Assembly: GCA_029582265.1 (NCBI GenBank) | Contig: CM055827.1 | Location: 667,074-731,073 of the forward strand | Origin: Zoroaster sp. YZ-2022 | Taxonomy: Eukaryota; Echinodermata; Asteroidea; Forcipulatida; Zoroasteridae | Reading direction: 5' to 3' | DNA length: 64,000 bases | In this document: positions 11,801-24,300 of the stretch, piece by piece | How positions within the stretch are numbered: position 1 is the stretch's first letter | How the letters are laid out: the number at the start of each line of letters is the position of its first letter | Notes under the pieces: generated by a model | Told to the model about the DNA's origin: nothing | The model's database searches: none | Seen by the model: only the letters and a program-made list of their open reading frames with translations | Made by a program: the position numbers and the translations under genes

Positions 11801-14800
11801 GAAAGAAACAAAATAAAACTAACATATATGTAAGTTTCATCACAATAGGGACTCACATTTCTGAGAAAACTATAACAAGTTATTATATATTTCTTTTGTT
11901 TTATGTCTTACATAAGTTGCCATCACTTTTTGTAAATTTGAAATAATTCTTTTTTTCTCTAAGATGAAAGCATTTATTTACTCATGACAATTGATTCTTG
12001 TACAAACCGTTCACTGAGTATACTTTTAGACAATAATTTGTTAATCTGATAATCTTGTAATAACCAATGTTGTACCTTTCCTTTAATGCAATTAGTTTTT
12101 TTTTAATTCAAGAAATACAAAATAAGAATTGTTAGAAACAAAAATCAATACATGTACCTCAGTGAGTCAGCAAATTTACAAGTAAGCATTTTGTGAAATA
12201 ACACATGGCATGGATGTCTATGTCATATGGTGCACAGATCATGAGCATTATGTGCTGTTCTTGGGGCACAATTGTCGTTGTTTTCATAGTTAAAGTGACT
12301 AACCAACCCAACTCCATAGGGCGGTGTGATTCATCTGCACAAGTAGTTCATATATCTGTCGTCGATGTATTGTCAGCTATGCACCAGATAGGGGCTAATT
12401 CCACTCAGCCGTTGGGCAGAACAACGTTTGGCTTAGCAAATATTTAAAGATGCATCTTCTGGGTATTTCGCTATTTTATCAATAATTTTGCTTTCAATTG
12501 TTACACTGCTTTTTTTGATTTAAAAATTAAACTTGTAAATTACTTCCTTGCAAAATGAGATATTTCACATTCATAAATTGACAGGAGAATGGTTTAACGC
12601 TAACAGACCATAGATGTCATTATTTGACCAATAATGTATTCAGTACTTACTAAGTTACATTTTCAAAAACATTTATAAATGATATTTTTACATAAAACAT
12701 ACTTTGTGAAAATTGATGATGGCATCAACCATCCCTTCACATCTTTCTGTCCGAGGTGCTATGCTTTTTAACAGATGTCAAAATGTTATTTCTAATTATT
12801 CACGTCTGAATTGTGAATACAATAGTCGTGTTCGCCAATCAATGTTTCTAAATGTATATTCACTTGTGAACGACACAACGTAATGAGCCGAGTCTGTCAT
12901 ACACGTAGCTTGGTTGTTTATCTTTACTCTTTGCAGGATACGGGGTGGTGAGGGTTAATCCTATTCGTTTGTGACTTCCTGACCCTTAATAAAAATGACC
13001 AAATACAAGAATCCACCATTTACATATACACCTATCCAAGTTGAACACACCTATTTTATTATTTCAATTTACATTGTATATGTATTTGCCTTAAGTTTCA
13101 GGGCAAGTACTTCCACAGAATTTGAACACTATTTAAGAGTGTTGCATTTAACCAATGTCTGTTCACTGTATGCCTGTCAAATTGGCACACAGCCCAAGTT
13201 GGCACCAACCCTACATGTGTTTAGCAACTGTCGAAGATGGTCCAGGTGATACTATGATGCCAATACACATCATTACAAGTTTGCGTCATACATTAAGTGA
13301 TGTACGTCAATTATTTGCATGGTGTCAAGTTTCTTAGGCTAGTGTTGAATTGGGACTGGGTGGGGTTTATGAACTGAGATAGGTTGGCTTGGGTTATGTT
13401 GGTTTGAGTTGGTTAATGTCAGGTTTTAATGCATTGAGTTGGGACGGGTGTGTTGAGTTAGATTGGTTTGAGTTCCGACGGGTGTGTTGAGTTAGATTGG
13501 TTTAAGTTGTGTTGGGGAAGGTTTTTTATTGTATTGGGTGTGAGCCATGTTAACAATTAAATAAAATTAAAAGAAAGCAAATATTTAAATCCTCAAATCA
13601 TGCTGTAAAGCTGTAATGATGTCAAATTTACTACAAATGATTGTTATGAATTTTTAAGTCTCCACCTTCATAATATATTAGGCTCAGCATTTTCTGTTTA
13701 ATTTGATAAACGTGTACACGTTTGACACTGACCGTGTACACGTTTGACACTGACCGTGTACACGTTTGACACAGACCGTGTACACGTGTAAACAAGTATT
13801 GTTATCACTAATGAATGGCATGATGCAGACGGATTGTCCGTTTAGGACAAAAAATAATCCAAAATACAGCAATACGGATTCAGTAAAAATAATACAGATT
13901 AATTTAATCCTTCTACACATGGAGGCCACTCCGATCCACAAAATTGTGTTCTTTAGCAACCTTCAGTACATATATGTACAAGCCTGCTGTCCTTTCCAAG
14001 TAATCTTACAAAATCAACTGTGTGTCACCCAAGGCCACTGTAAATGTTTGAACATATTAGTATGGCCTGCAATGTATCAATGGGAGACCACTTTACCCTG
14101 TAATCTCAGTGGTGTGACAGTGCACAGAAGGGTAACCATAGGAGGCCACTGGCAACAGCTAATGGCTTGGAGTGGCCTGAATGGGTTGTTTCAAAAATTG
14201 CCCGATTGTCCAAGGGTTAAACAAATCCAAGTCTGGCACAAAACATCATCCAACATTTCTAGTTGTATTCAATTCAAAACAAATTTTCAGTTGAACTTCT
14301 GGAAATCATGATATAATAACAGCAGGCCCACTGGTCACACTCATATAAATATCGTGGATATAGAAGGTTTTTTTTAAATGTAGAATTCATATACAGGTTT
14401 CATGCATTTGAAAACATATATATTGTACATGTATATTTTGATGTACATGTATATATTGTACATACCATGTATATATTGATGTACATGTACATGTGTAAAC
14501 GTCCAAACCCTATAATATATAGAATGATTGTGCACAATCCATCGTGACGGAAGTGGGTGCTGTAAATGATTATTTAGATAATAACAAGAGATGCTCTAAA
14601 ACTATTTTCATTGTGAATTACATAAGTTCCTGTTATCAGTGCAAAGATACATGTACATGTATGTAGGTGTTGTGGTTTTTCCATACGGGTAATGCTTATT
14701 TTAAACAGTCATTTTTCACTAGCAGTTTCATGGAGCAATTGTACAGAGTGTATGCAGTCTTTCTCCACAAGATATCAAAAGTGCAAATGTACGTACATCA

Positions 14801-17800
14801 TTTATGAACAATTTGCAGCTAGACACTGTTTTTATGAGCAGGTCAGTGATGATTCTAAAATGGAAATCCAGCATGAAGAGGACAATGTTAATTTTGGTAA
14901 ATATAACTATTAGTAGTTAGTAGTCCAACATTTGTTTATTTGCAGTACAATGTAGGCAAACTTAACATCCAATTGGTACAGCATCCTAACAAGGTTTCAC
15001 ATTTCCTTCTCCAATGTCTGCATCAAACAAAACTTTGTAGGTTCTTTTCACTGTTTCCTCCCGGACTCTTTCCCCATTGCAATAGATTATGGTGTGAGCC
15101 TCCTCGGTTACTTCAGTGACTTTTCCACGCAACACTCTTTCTAACCGGGTAAGGGGTATACTACTGCTTGGGCCCTCACAGGTGGATGTAACAGGGCTCT
15201 GTTCTTGGACCAGATTATGTGTTGCAGTGCTTTCTGGAAAGTTAAACCGGCTGGCAGAAGTATGTGAACTTCTAGTTGTCACAGAGCTCTGTTCCTGGTC
15301 CAGGTTGACAGAAGCGTGTGACCTTTTAACTGTTACTGGGTTATTTTCTTGAGCGAGATTTTGTGTTGGATTTCTTTGTGGGGAGTTGAACAGATTGGGC
15401 GAAACATGTGAAGATCCAACTGTTACAGATGTTGCTTTATCACTGGCTTTGTTCTCTCCTGGAAATACAGTCTTATATAGGATAACTCTTGGCGAGAGTA
15501 CAGTACCTCTGGTTGGTGTATTTTTAGATGGAATAGAACTCTTTCCTGGATTCTGATGAGATACAAACACATCCGACACAGGTAGTACTTCCTCATCTCT
15601 CCTGGTTGCACTAGGTAACCTCACTACTGTTTTGCTATGTTCATACTGTGCCTCTTCTTGATGTTCATCCAGTGTCATGTTGTCAGATTCTTCAGGACAG
15701 GCCTTCCTAAATGTCCTTCTTATGGTCCAGGGGTACTTTCTGCATTTCTTTTTGTTTGGAATCTTCCTGCTTTGATTGGTTCTGTTTCTGCTCCCATGCT
15801 CTTCTTGTTCTTTTCGACTTTCTACCTCTTCCCTCGTTTCCAAAGTGATTACATCGAGTTCTCCTAAATACAGCTTGTGCAACTGTTGATAGTGCCTTTT
15901 AAGATTGAATTTTCTGTTGGTGTGAAAGACACAATGTCTGCACCAGAGATAAAGCCGAGGTCCATGATCATTCCGAAGGTGTCGATTGAGACTACTGCGC
16001 TGAAGGTATTCATTGTTGCATTTTGGGCACTTGAACAAGTAAATCTCCTCACTGGTTCCTGGTACGTGGCCTTGCAAACCTTCAATAATTCCCTCATCTA
16101 TGACACCTACTTGATCAGAAGAAGCATTCATAAAGGTTAGCAAGCAGTCATTGGAGTCAACACTTTGCTGACTACTTGACGGCATCTCTACAGCTGATAC
16201 GGCTTTTTGAGACATGGACATCTCAGCCTCTGGGCCAGTCTCCTTTCCTGACAGAGATACCTTGTGATGGAGTGTGGGTATCACAGACACAGTGTTCTCT
16301 CCTAGATTACTATTCTGTTCCTCCTCAAAACCATCTGCCCTTTCCAATTCCTCTTGATCAATCTCATCTGAGTTAAAGTCAGGATCATTTATGTCACCAA
16401 TGGACTGAATTCTCCCTATCTGCTCTTGGGAAGGTCCTTTCTCTTGATCTGCAGCTGCGTTGACTCCTCCTTGTCGCTCCCTTCTCTTCTTCTGTTCTCG
16501 TGTTTCAAAGGTGATTTTTTTCAGATCTGCAAAATATCTAATGTGCCTCTTTTTATAGTGTCTCCTCAGATTGTCTCTCCTGTTGCTATAGAAAGAACAG
16601 CGTCGGCACCAGTGGAAAGCTTGAGGTCCATGATCTAATTTCATGTGACGCCATAGGCTTGTATACTGGTTATATTGTTTTTCACATTTCATACACTTGT
16701 AGCAATCTGTGATATCGCCACTGATTTGCTCGTACCAATCTGTGTAATTCTCATATTGCTGGGATACAGGAGCAAGAGAGCAAGACTCAGGCATGGGGAG
16801 CAAATCTAATGTCTCCTCAGGCTCAATTTTAATACTGACCATGGTATCGTCTTGTTCATTCTTCCTGTTCAAACTAGCCAAGTTTTGACGCCAGGCTTGT
16901 CTTGTCATGAGTCTCACTGTTCCATTGATACTACAAGATGGTTCTTCCCAAAGAGGAGGTGCTGATATTTGGGAATCTCTACCACCATCAACTAAAGTCT
17001 TATCATTGCAGATGTTCTTGCGTCGACTCCCTATGTCTTGGGAGGTCAAAGCCAGTTTCTCTGCATTTTCTTGCCGCATCCGCTCATTCCTCATCTCCAT
17101 TGTTTCAAATCTTATTGAGTCAAGCTCATTCATTAGAAGAGGATGCTCAATTCTATAATGCCTCCTTAGGTTGTCTTTTCTATTGCTCTTGAATGAACAC
17201 TGTCGACACCAGCTGAACATCTTGGGACCATGTTCTATCCTCATGTGACGAGACAGGCTTCCAGGCTGGTGATACTCATTACCACATTTTGGGCATTTCC
17301 GAATGTTGACCTTCTCATCTACTATGTTGCTAACTTTTGTTTTCTTGTGACCTCTGCCCTTTGACCTGCACAAGGAAGCAGATAGAAGGACATGTCAATA
17401 GCACAGCGACTGAAGTCTGATTTCAGTCGGTCGTTCGTCTGAGATTGTCTTTTGGTGATCATGCTATTTAGTTCAGGCTGAGTTGCAAGGCTTCTCTCAT
17501 GACTTCAGTCGGTGTTCTTTACAAACATCAATCAAAGAGTCCTTTCTTATGAGCCTACTAATAGTTTGCTTGTTTCTCTGAGCTTGTTGAAATATGCAAA
17601 ATAAAGGAATTTAAGAGTTTTAAAATGGACACTTGTTAGGTTGTTAGATTGTATTTTAAAAATGAAATCATTGGAAATAGCTTGAATAATCCAACACTCT
17701 TCACAGACAGCTGAGAAAGTTTAAAGCCCGGTTCATACTTGATGTGAAAGTAAATGCGAGGCAAATTTCACGTCATCAAATTCACGGCGAATGATTCGCG

Positions 17801-20800
17801 CAAGTTGAAATGTGTTCAACTTTTGCGAACCTTCGCCACGAATATTTACCGTGAACCATTGTCAATGTCACGAATTTCGCTTCGCATTTGCTTTCGCGTG
17901 AAGTATAAACTGGCCTTAAGGATGATATTGCCCTAATGACCAGGAGTAATAAACCACAAAACATATTGAATATAACATCCGGATATTGTTAATACTTAAC
18001 TTTTGTCAAGCACATGTACAACAACCTAATGTTTGTAGTGCTTAAGCATGTATTTGGTTAATTTGGTGACTGCCTAGTTATCTTTTCCTATTTATTGTTT
18101 GTCATCTTAAACATTACCTACAAGTATCACTCCCTAGATATGTCATACTCAAATGACATATATACACATCACTGGCAACAGAAAGCAATTTTTACTTGAT
18201 GAATATCAACCTCACAATCCATTAACAGATAAAGAGAAGAAACTAAGTGGTAAGAAATGCACTAAAGAGCAAGAACAAGAGGGGGAAATACTCGGGGATA
18301 GATTTGATATCAATACCTCTTGGATGTGATACCAGACCATGGATTGATTTCTCCATATAGCATCTGAAGATTATCAGAGCATACCAATCGAAACGTCAAG
18401 TTGTAACTAACTGGTTCTTTTCATAACTATTTACTACTCAAAAGTGAATGTTTACATGGTGTCACGCAAACAGTCTTTACTTATCCTTTTCACCATGCAA
18501 AGCTACACATCTTACTACATGGTGTCACCGCAAACAGTCTTTACTTATCCTATTTACCATGCAAAGCTACAAATCTTACTACATGGTGTCACCGCAAACA
18601 GTCTTTACTTATCCTTTTCACCATGCAAAGCTACAAATCTTACTACATGGTGTCACCGCAAACAGTCTTTACTTATCCTTTTCACCATGCAAAGCTACAA
18701 ATCTTACTACATGGTGTCACCGCAAACAGTCTTTACTTATACAGTATCTGATTAACTCATAGTTTCCAATTATCTCGAGATGAACATGGACATGTTGATG
18801 TGATGAACTACATGCTACACACTACTGATAAGCAATACACCCACAAAGTAAGAGACCATTTATTTGTTTTATCAATCCTTGCTAAAACCCCGGTAACCTA
18901 TAAATCAAAATGATTGGAATAACGTACAATCTTCCTTATTAGGCAGCTTCTTGGAACTCAGAATGTCCCAGTTCTATTTGGAACTGGGACATTTCAGGAA
19001 AACAGTGTGTTCCTGAAAGAAGCATTGGGAACAGCAGCTGTTCCAAATGGGAACACCTGATATTCCCAGCGTGCATACCTGTTTATAGAACATTCCTGTT
19101 GGGAACACTTTGCGTTCCCATATGGAATGCCGCCCTGTTCCGAGTGAGAACCGCATGTGTTCCCATTAGGAAAATGCAGTGTTCTCAATGGATCGTTCTA
19201 GGCGTTCCTAAATTATGAGACACTTCCTTCAGCTATGTACAAACATAAACAACTTTGTTGTTCACCAACCTATAACTTTGTTGTTCTTAACAAAATCAAT
19301 AACCCTAACCATGGCTCAATGCAACAAGATGCAACAAATGTAAAAGGTTGTTGCATCTTGTTGCCTTCCGCAGAGAACAAAAGAACCATTGTTCTAGCTG
19401 GTGGATCTTGTTGCGTTGAGCAGCCTGCACACTTTTTTGTTGTTGTATTTTGTGCATGTGAAATGTCTGTAGGGGGGGGGTTAGGATTATTGCCTTAACA
19501 TGGAAAATCAAAAGCGCTTATGTGATGATACAAGTTATCATGCTCCCTATAATATTATACTAAGTCAGCATTTTACAAATTTGAAATCTTCATATTAATA
19601 AGGGAATAACAATTTGTCACACAGTCTTGACCACAGGTTAGCGACCAGTTTTGGGCACGGTCTTGACCACAGTTAGCGACCAGTTTTGGGCACGGTCTTG
19701 ACCACAGGTTAGCGACCAGTTTTGGGCACAGTCTTGACCACAGGTTAGCGACCAGTTTTGGGCACGGTCTTGACCACAGGTTAGCGACCAGTTTTGGGCA
19801 CGGTCTTGACCACAGGTTAGCGACCAGTTTTGGGCACAGTCTTGACCACAGGTTAGCGACCAGTTTTGGGCATGGTCTTGACCACAGGTTAGCGACCAGT
19901 TTTGGGCACGGTCTTGACCACAGGTTAGCGACCAGTTTTGGGCACGGTCTTGACCACAGGTTAGCGACCAGTTTTGGGCATGGTCTTGACCACAGGTTAG
20001 CGACCAGTTTTGGGCATGGTCTTGACCACAGGTTAGCGACCAGTTTTGGGCATGGTCTTGACCACAGGTTAGCGACCAGTTGTGGGCATGGTCTTGACCA
20101 CAGGTTAGCGACCAGTTTTGGGCATGGTCACATGCGATAAGGAGTGAGTCGAAGGCGAGGTCCTTATTCATAAATACCTGTATTGATTTCGTTTTCAAAA
20201 TGTATACAAAAATGTAATTTTTGTTGAATAAAGCCAAATAGAAACGGGCAAATTCAAGTTTTGGGAACACATGAAACACTTCCAAAGGACATGAGTCAGG
20301 GGCGCGATATCAATCTTCATCACTCTGATTGGTTCAAATCACCGTCACGCGTGGCACAAAACAGCTGGCGAACATCTGTCACATACACGCTGTTCTGATT
20401 TTGGATAAGACCACCATCCATTAATACACCATCCATTAATACATCCCCACGTGATTACGTTTTGTTCAGTCAGACTTTCTAAACTGTCTTGAGCATTTAT
20501 GAATATTTAAGTATTAAAAGAGTTTGTCCAATGATATCTTATTTTTAAAGGTGCACAAATCATTAAAATCTGCAGAAGCTTATGAAAGTAATGACTTATA
20601 ATAAGTTCATTGTGATGTCAATAAGTTCATTGTGATGTCAATAACTTCATTGTGATGTCAATAAGTTCATTGTTTAGTCTTATCTACTTTTACACGTATG
20701 TTAACTTATTTCAAGAATGTACTTCTGCTACTTATTGTTTGCATTGATGTGGAAATAAAATGAATGAATGAATGAATGAATGAATGAATAAGTTCATTGT

Positions 20801-21285
20801 GATGTCAATAAGTTCATGATTGGTATAGTATTGTTCGTTATAGTAGTATTGTACTGTGTTATGAATGATTTCTTGTCATACTCACATATTAATTTTCCTT
20901 TTAGGTGCTTGGCTGGCTGTCTTGGCAGCCTCTTTAGATGCTTCTTGTGTCTTTTCCCTCTCCTTCCTATCTGCATCATAACGAGACTGCTTCTCAGCTC
21001 GGTCTCTGGCAATCTGTTCACGAACACGCTCCTTGGCTAGTCTGTCCTCTTGTTTCTCCTTCCTGATCTCATCAGCGACTCGTTTGGCCTCTTGGTCGAC
21101 TCGTTCCTTCTGCGACTGCTGGGTGGCTTGACTGACTTTTCTGCGCTCAAGTTCTTTCCTTTTTACTTCCTGCAAAGACAAGATGTAATGTGACATTATT
21201 GATTACTAATTCCTGTCACATGATCCCATTCAGTACCTAGAGTCTGGTATTGTCTTGGAGACGAACAGAGCATACTGATCAATAC

Positions 21286-21344
<59 letters not shown>

Positions 21345-24300
21345 TCAGTCTAGATGTTACTTTGTGATAAGAAATGCTCCTATTGGTCTCTAAGGCACCC
21401 AATACAGTCGACTCTCGTTAATACAAGGTCCACTGGACTGACAAAATTGTCTCGTATTAGCCAGAACCTCGCTATAATCGTCAGGCAATATTTTCTTACA
21501 AAAACATACGAATGCACACACGTGTACCGTATATCGTGCAGTACATGTGAAGGAAGTATGTGCTAAACATGTAGGTTTACCAGTAATTGCTGCTTGTTAG
21601 TTATTTGGTCGCTATTAATTGTCACAAACAATACATTTGTTAAAATCATGGACAAGTCACATAATTTACACAACGATGTGCATACTTCAACTTAAGCGAC
21701 CGCAACTTGTATAGTCTACTCTCTATAGTCTGCGTTTTGTGGCTCATGCTGGCTGCCAATGGGGACTAACTGGATTACAGCACCGATTAGCACCTCAAAA
21801 TCACCTAATAACTTTGACAAGATTTAAACACGGACTGGTTGGTGGTAAGTTGTTGGTCACTAAAAATGGGCAACAGACAATGCATTTTCTCAAAAGGCAG
21901 CTGGCAAATGACCTCGTCTAATCAGGAATCTTGCAATTTTGACGTCGTCCAAACCAAATTTTGACCCACAGAAACATACACAGACAGTTCGGGACCAAGA
22001 AAAAACCTCATCTAAATCAGAATCCCATTATTACCGATCTCGTATTAATGAGAGTCGACTATATTTGTATACTAATATGTATACTAATAATACTACCTCT
22101 GCATTCTGTGCTTCTTTACGTTGGTGTATCTCCTCCATCTTCTGTCTTAGCCTGGCTGCCTTTTCTAGTTTAGTTAACTCCTTCTTCTGCCCCTGGGTAG
22201 TAGTAGGAGGTGAGGCTGGGTTGCAGGCTACATCTGTGGTATCAGGAGCTGTTGATGGAGATGGTGCTGATGGGGATGATGTACTTGTGCTAGAAGCAGC
22301 AGGAGATTGGGTGCTGGTGCTAGCTGCTGGAATTGCAGGTGATTCCTGTCTTGCCATCTTAAATTTAAAAAATAAACCATACTCTAGATAAGTTTATGTT
22401 AAAATAAGCCTTGAAAAGGCAAAAGCCTTAATGGTACTCATTGTGGGCCTACACATGGATTCTATAAAATGTACATCACACATTGCTTGAAACAGGAATA
22501 TGACACTTATCTTAGGCTTGGGCGATGACACGATAATATCAAATATCGCGATTTTTTTTTTTACTCGATTATGATATCGAGAACTTTTTAAATCATCGAG
22601 ATATCGGCAGATCGCGATGAAAAAAATATATCGCGATGAAAAAAATATATCGTGATGAAAAAAAATTATCGTGAAGAGAAAAAATATATCGCGATTAAAC
22701 AAAATCCCCAATTGTCAGTTGGGTCAGAAATTCCATAGAAAAAAAAACTTTGGGAAGTCTTTTCTGCTTTCGGGAGAAACAAAATCGAAATACTTCTGTA
22801 GTAAACCGACTGTCATTTCACAAAGGAGCCGCCTGATAGACAGGGTGTTGATTAATAATCCATCGCCACTCAAAGAAATCTATTCAGACTGATTAAGTGT
22901 TGGGGATTAAGTTGGGTATTTGATCCAACAATGTGTAGACAATGTTTACGTCTCACTCTCTATCCATGGTGGTCTGTGACTCTGACTGGCGCACCACAGG
23001 CGAGTACATTATATCATACATATGCAGAATATGGGCGTTACCTTAAAAATCTACATAAGTCATGAATTAAATCAAAGCATGGATCAGCAGCGGCTCGATC
23101 AAAGTTGAGGGATTAGGACACTATTCTATTATACCATACTGGGACTCTTGTCTAGACAAAACACATACGTACTCTTGATAAACCATGTGACGTTCATTTA
23201 AAATAGTGACTAAAATCCACATTTTCTGAAGTGGAAATGACGTTCACATGGCTTTATTCTCCACGGTACTATATGCAGGAATAAACCTAGTCACGTGTTT
23301 ATACTATGACCCAGTCACATGGAACGCGAATCACGTGAACTCGGGCTGATGATTTGATTGGGACGCACGACGCAGTAACCGTCCCACATAATTATTATGC
23401 AAACAATTTGCCAATAGCGATGGTGCATTTTTGCGACTGTAACCAGAAACATGTTTGGGATTTGGTCATTGGTTAAGCGTTTTCGCGATTTCGGTTGTGC
23501 TGCGATGACGTCATTGTTCTGACCGTAACATAAACCGAAACGTAACATAAACCGAACTTTGTGATCGGTTACACTTAGTTTCAAGATGGCGGATTGTAAA
23601 AAAGTGTTAAAACATGATTAAATGATTGTTCGTATACTAGTATATCTTAGCACTCACGAGTAAGTTCTATTTTGAGAAACATTGATGATTGAACATGTCA
23701 CAAACTGAAAACAATTTTCTGGTTACGTTGGTATTTTCGCGTAGCTGTGCCGTTTTGTTTCTGGTTAGGGTAGCGAAAACCCGCCCCATATGTTGCACTC
23801 GTGAACGGCGCAATTACACGTGTCTCTCAGGTAAGCACTGGCAATTTATTGTGACGATTGAAGATGGATACATCCCAGTCATTACCGGCTCTAAAGCACT
23901 CATGCGTGAAAAATAATCACGATATTATCGAATATCGCGATATATGTTTGACGATATATCATGGACGAAAAAAATCGATAGGAGGGTTAAATACTAGTGA
24001 TGTACTTTCCTTTAATCTTCTGCTGTGACCAGGATTTAAATCTCACTTACTTCAACATGAAGACTCATGTCCTCTTTGCTTATCAATGAAAATGACATGT
24101 AGTATAAATGTAAACATTATATATTTGTTTTGGTCCTTGTTTTTGGTCCTATATATATATGGTTATGTACATAAATATATGGCTTTGCCATTAAATATAT
24201 GGTTTTGCTGTTAAATATTTAGTTTAGTCATATATAGTAATTTAGTCACATATGGCTCCTCATATCAATACAATTCCCATGGGTTTTTAGAATTGTTCTT

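Noticed and set aside
13766..14311. 181-codon plus-strand frame
   Set aside because: No ATG-led context, domain, splice signals or coding-like composition; it begins inside a tandem repeat.
18962..19210. Glucocorticoid or androgen response elements
   Set aside because: Half-site spacing is irregular and invertebrates generally lack these receptors; kept only as a palindrome cluster.
21196..21402. Poly-His frame
   Set aside because: Translation of the (ATG)n run in a UBXN4 intron.
22355..22357. UBXN4 start at the ATG opening exon 5
   Set aside because: Exons 1-4 supply the conserved UAS region in frame, so this Met is internal.
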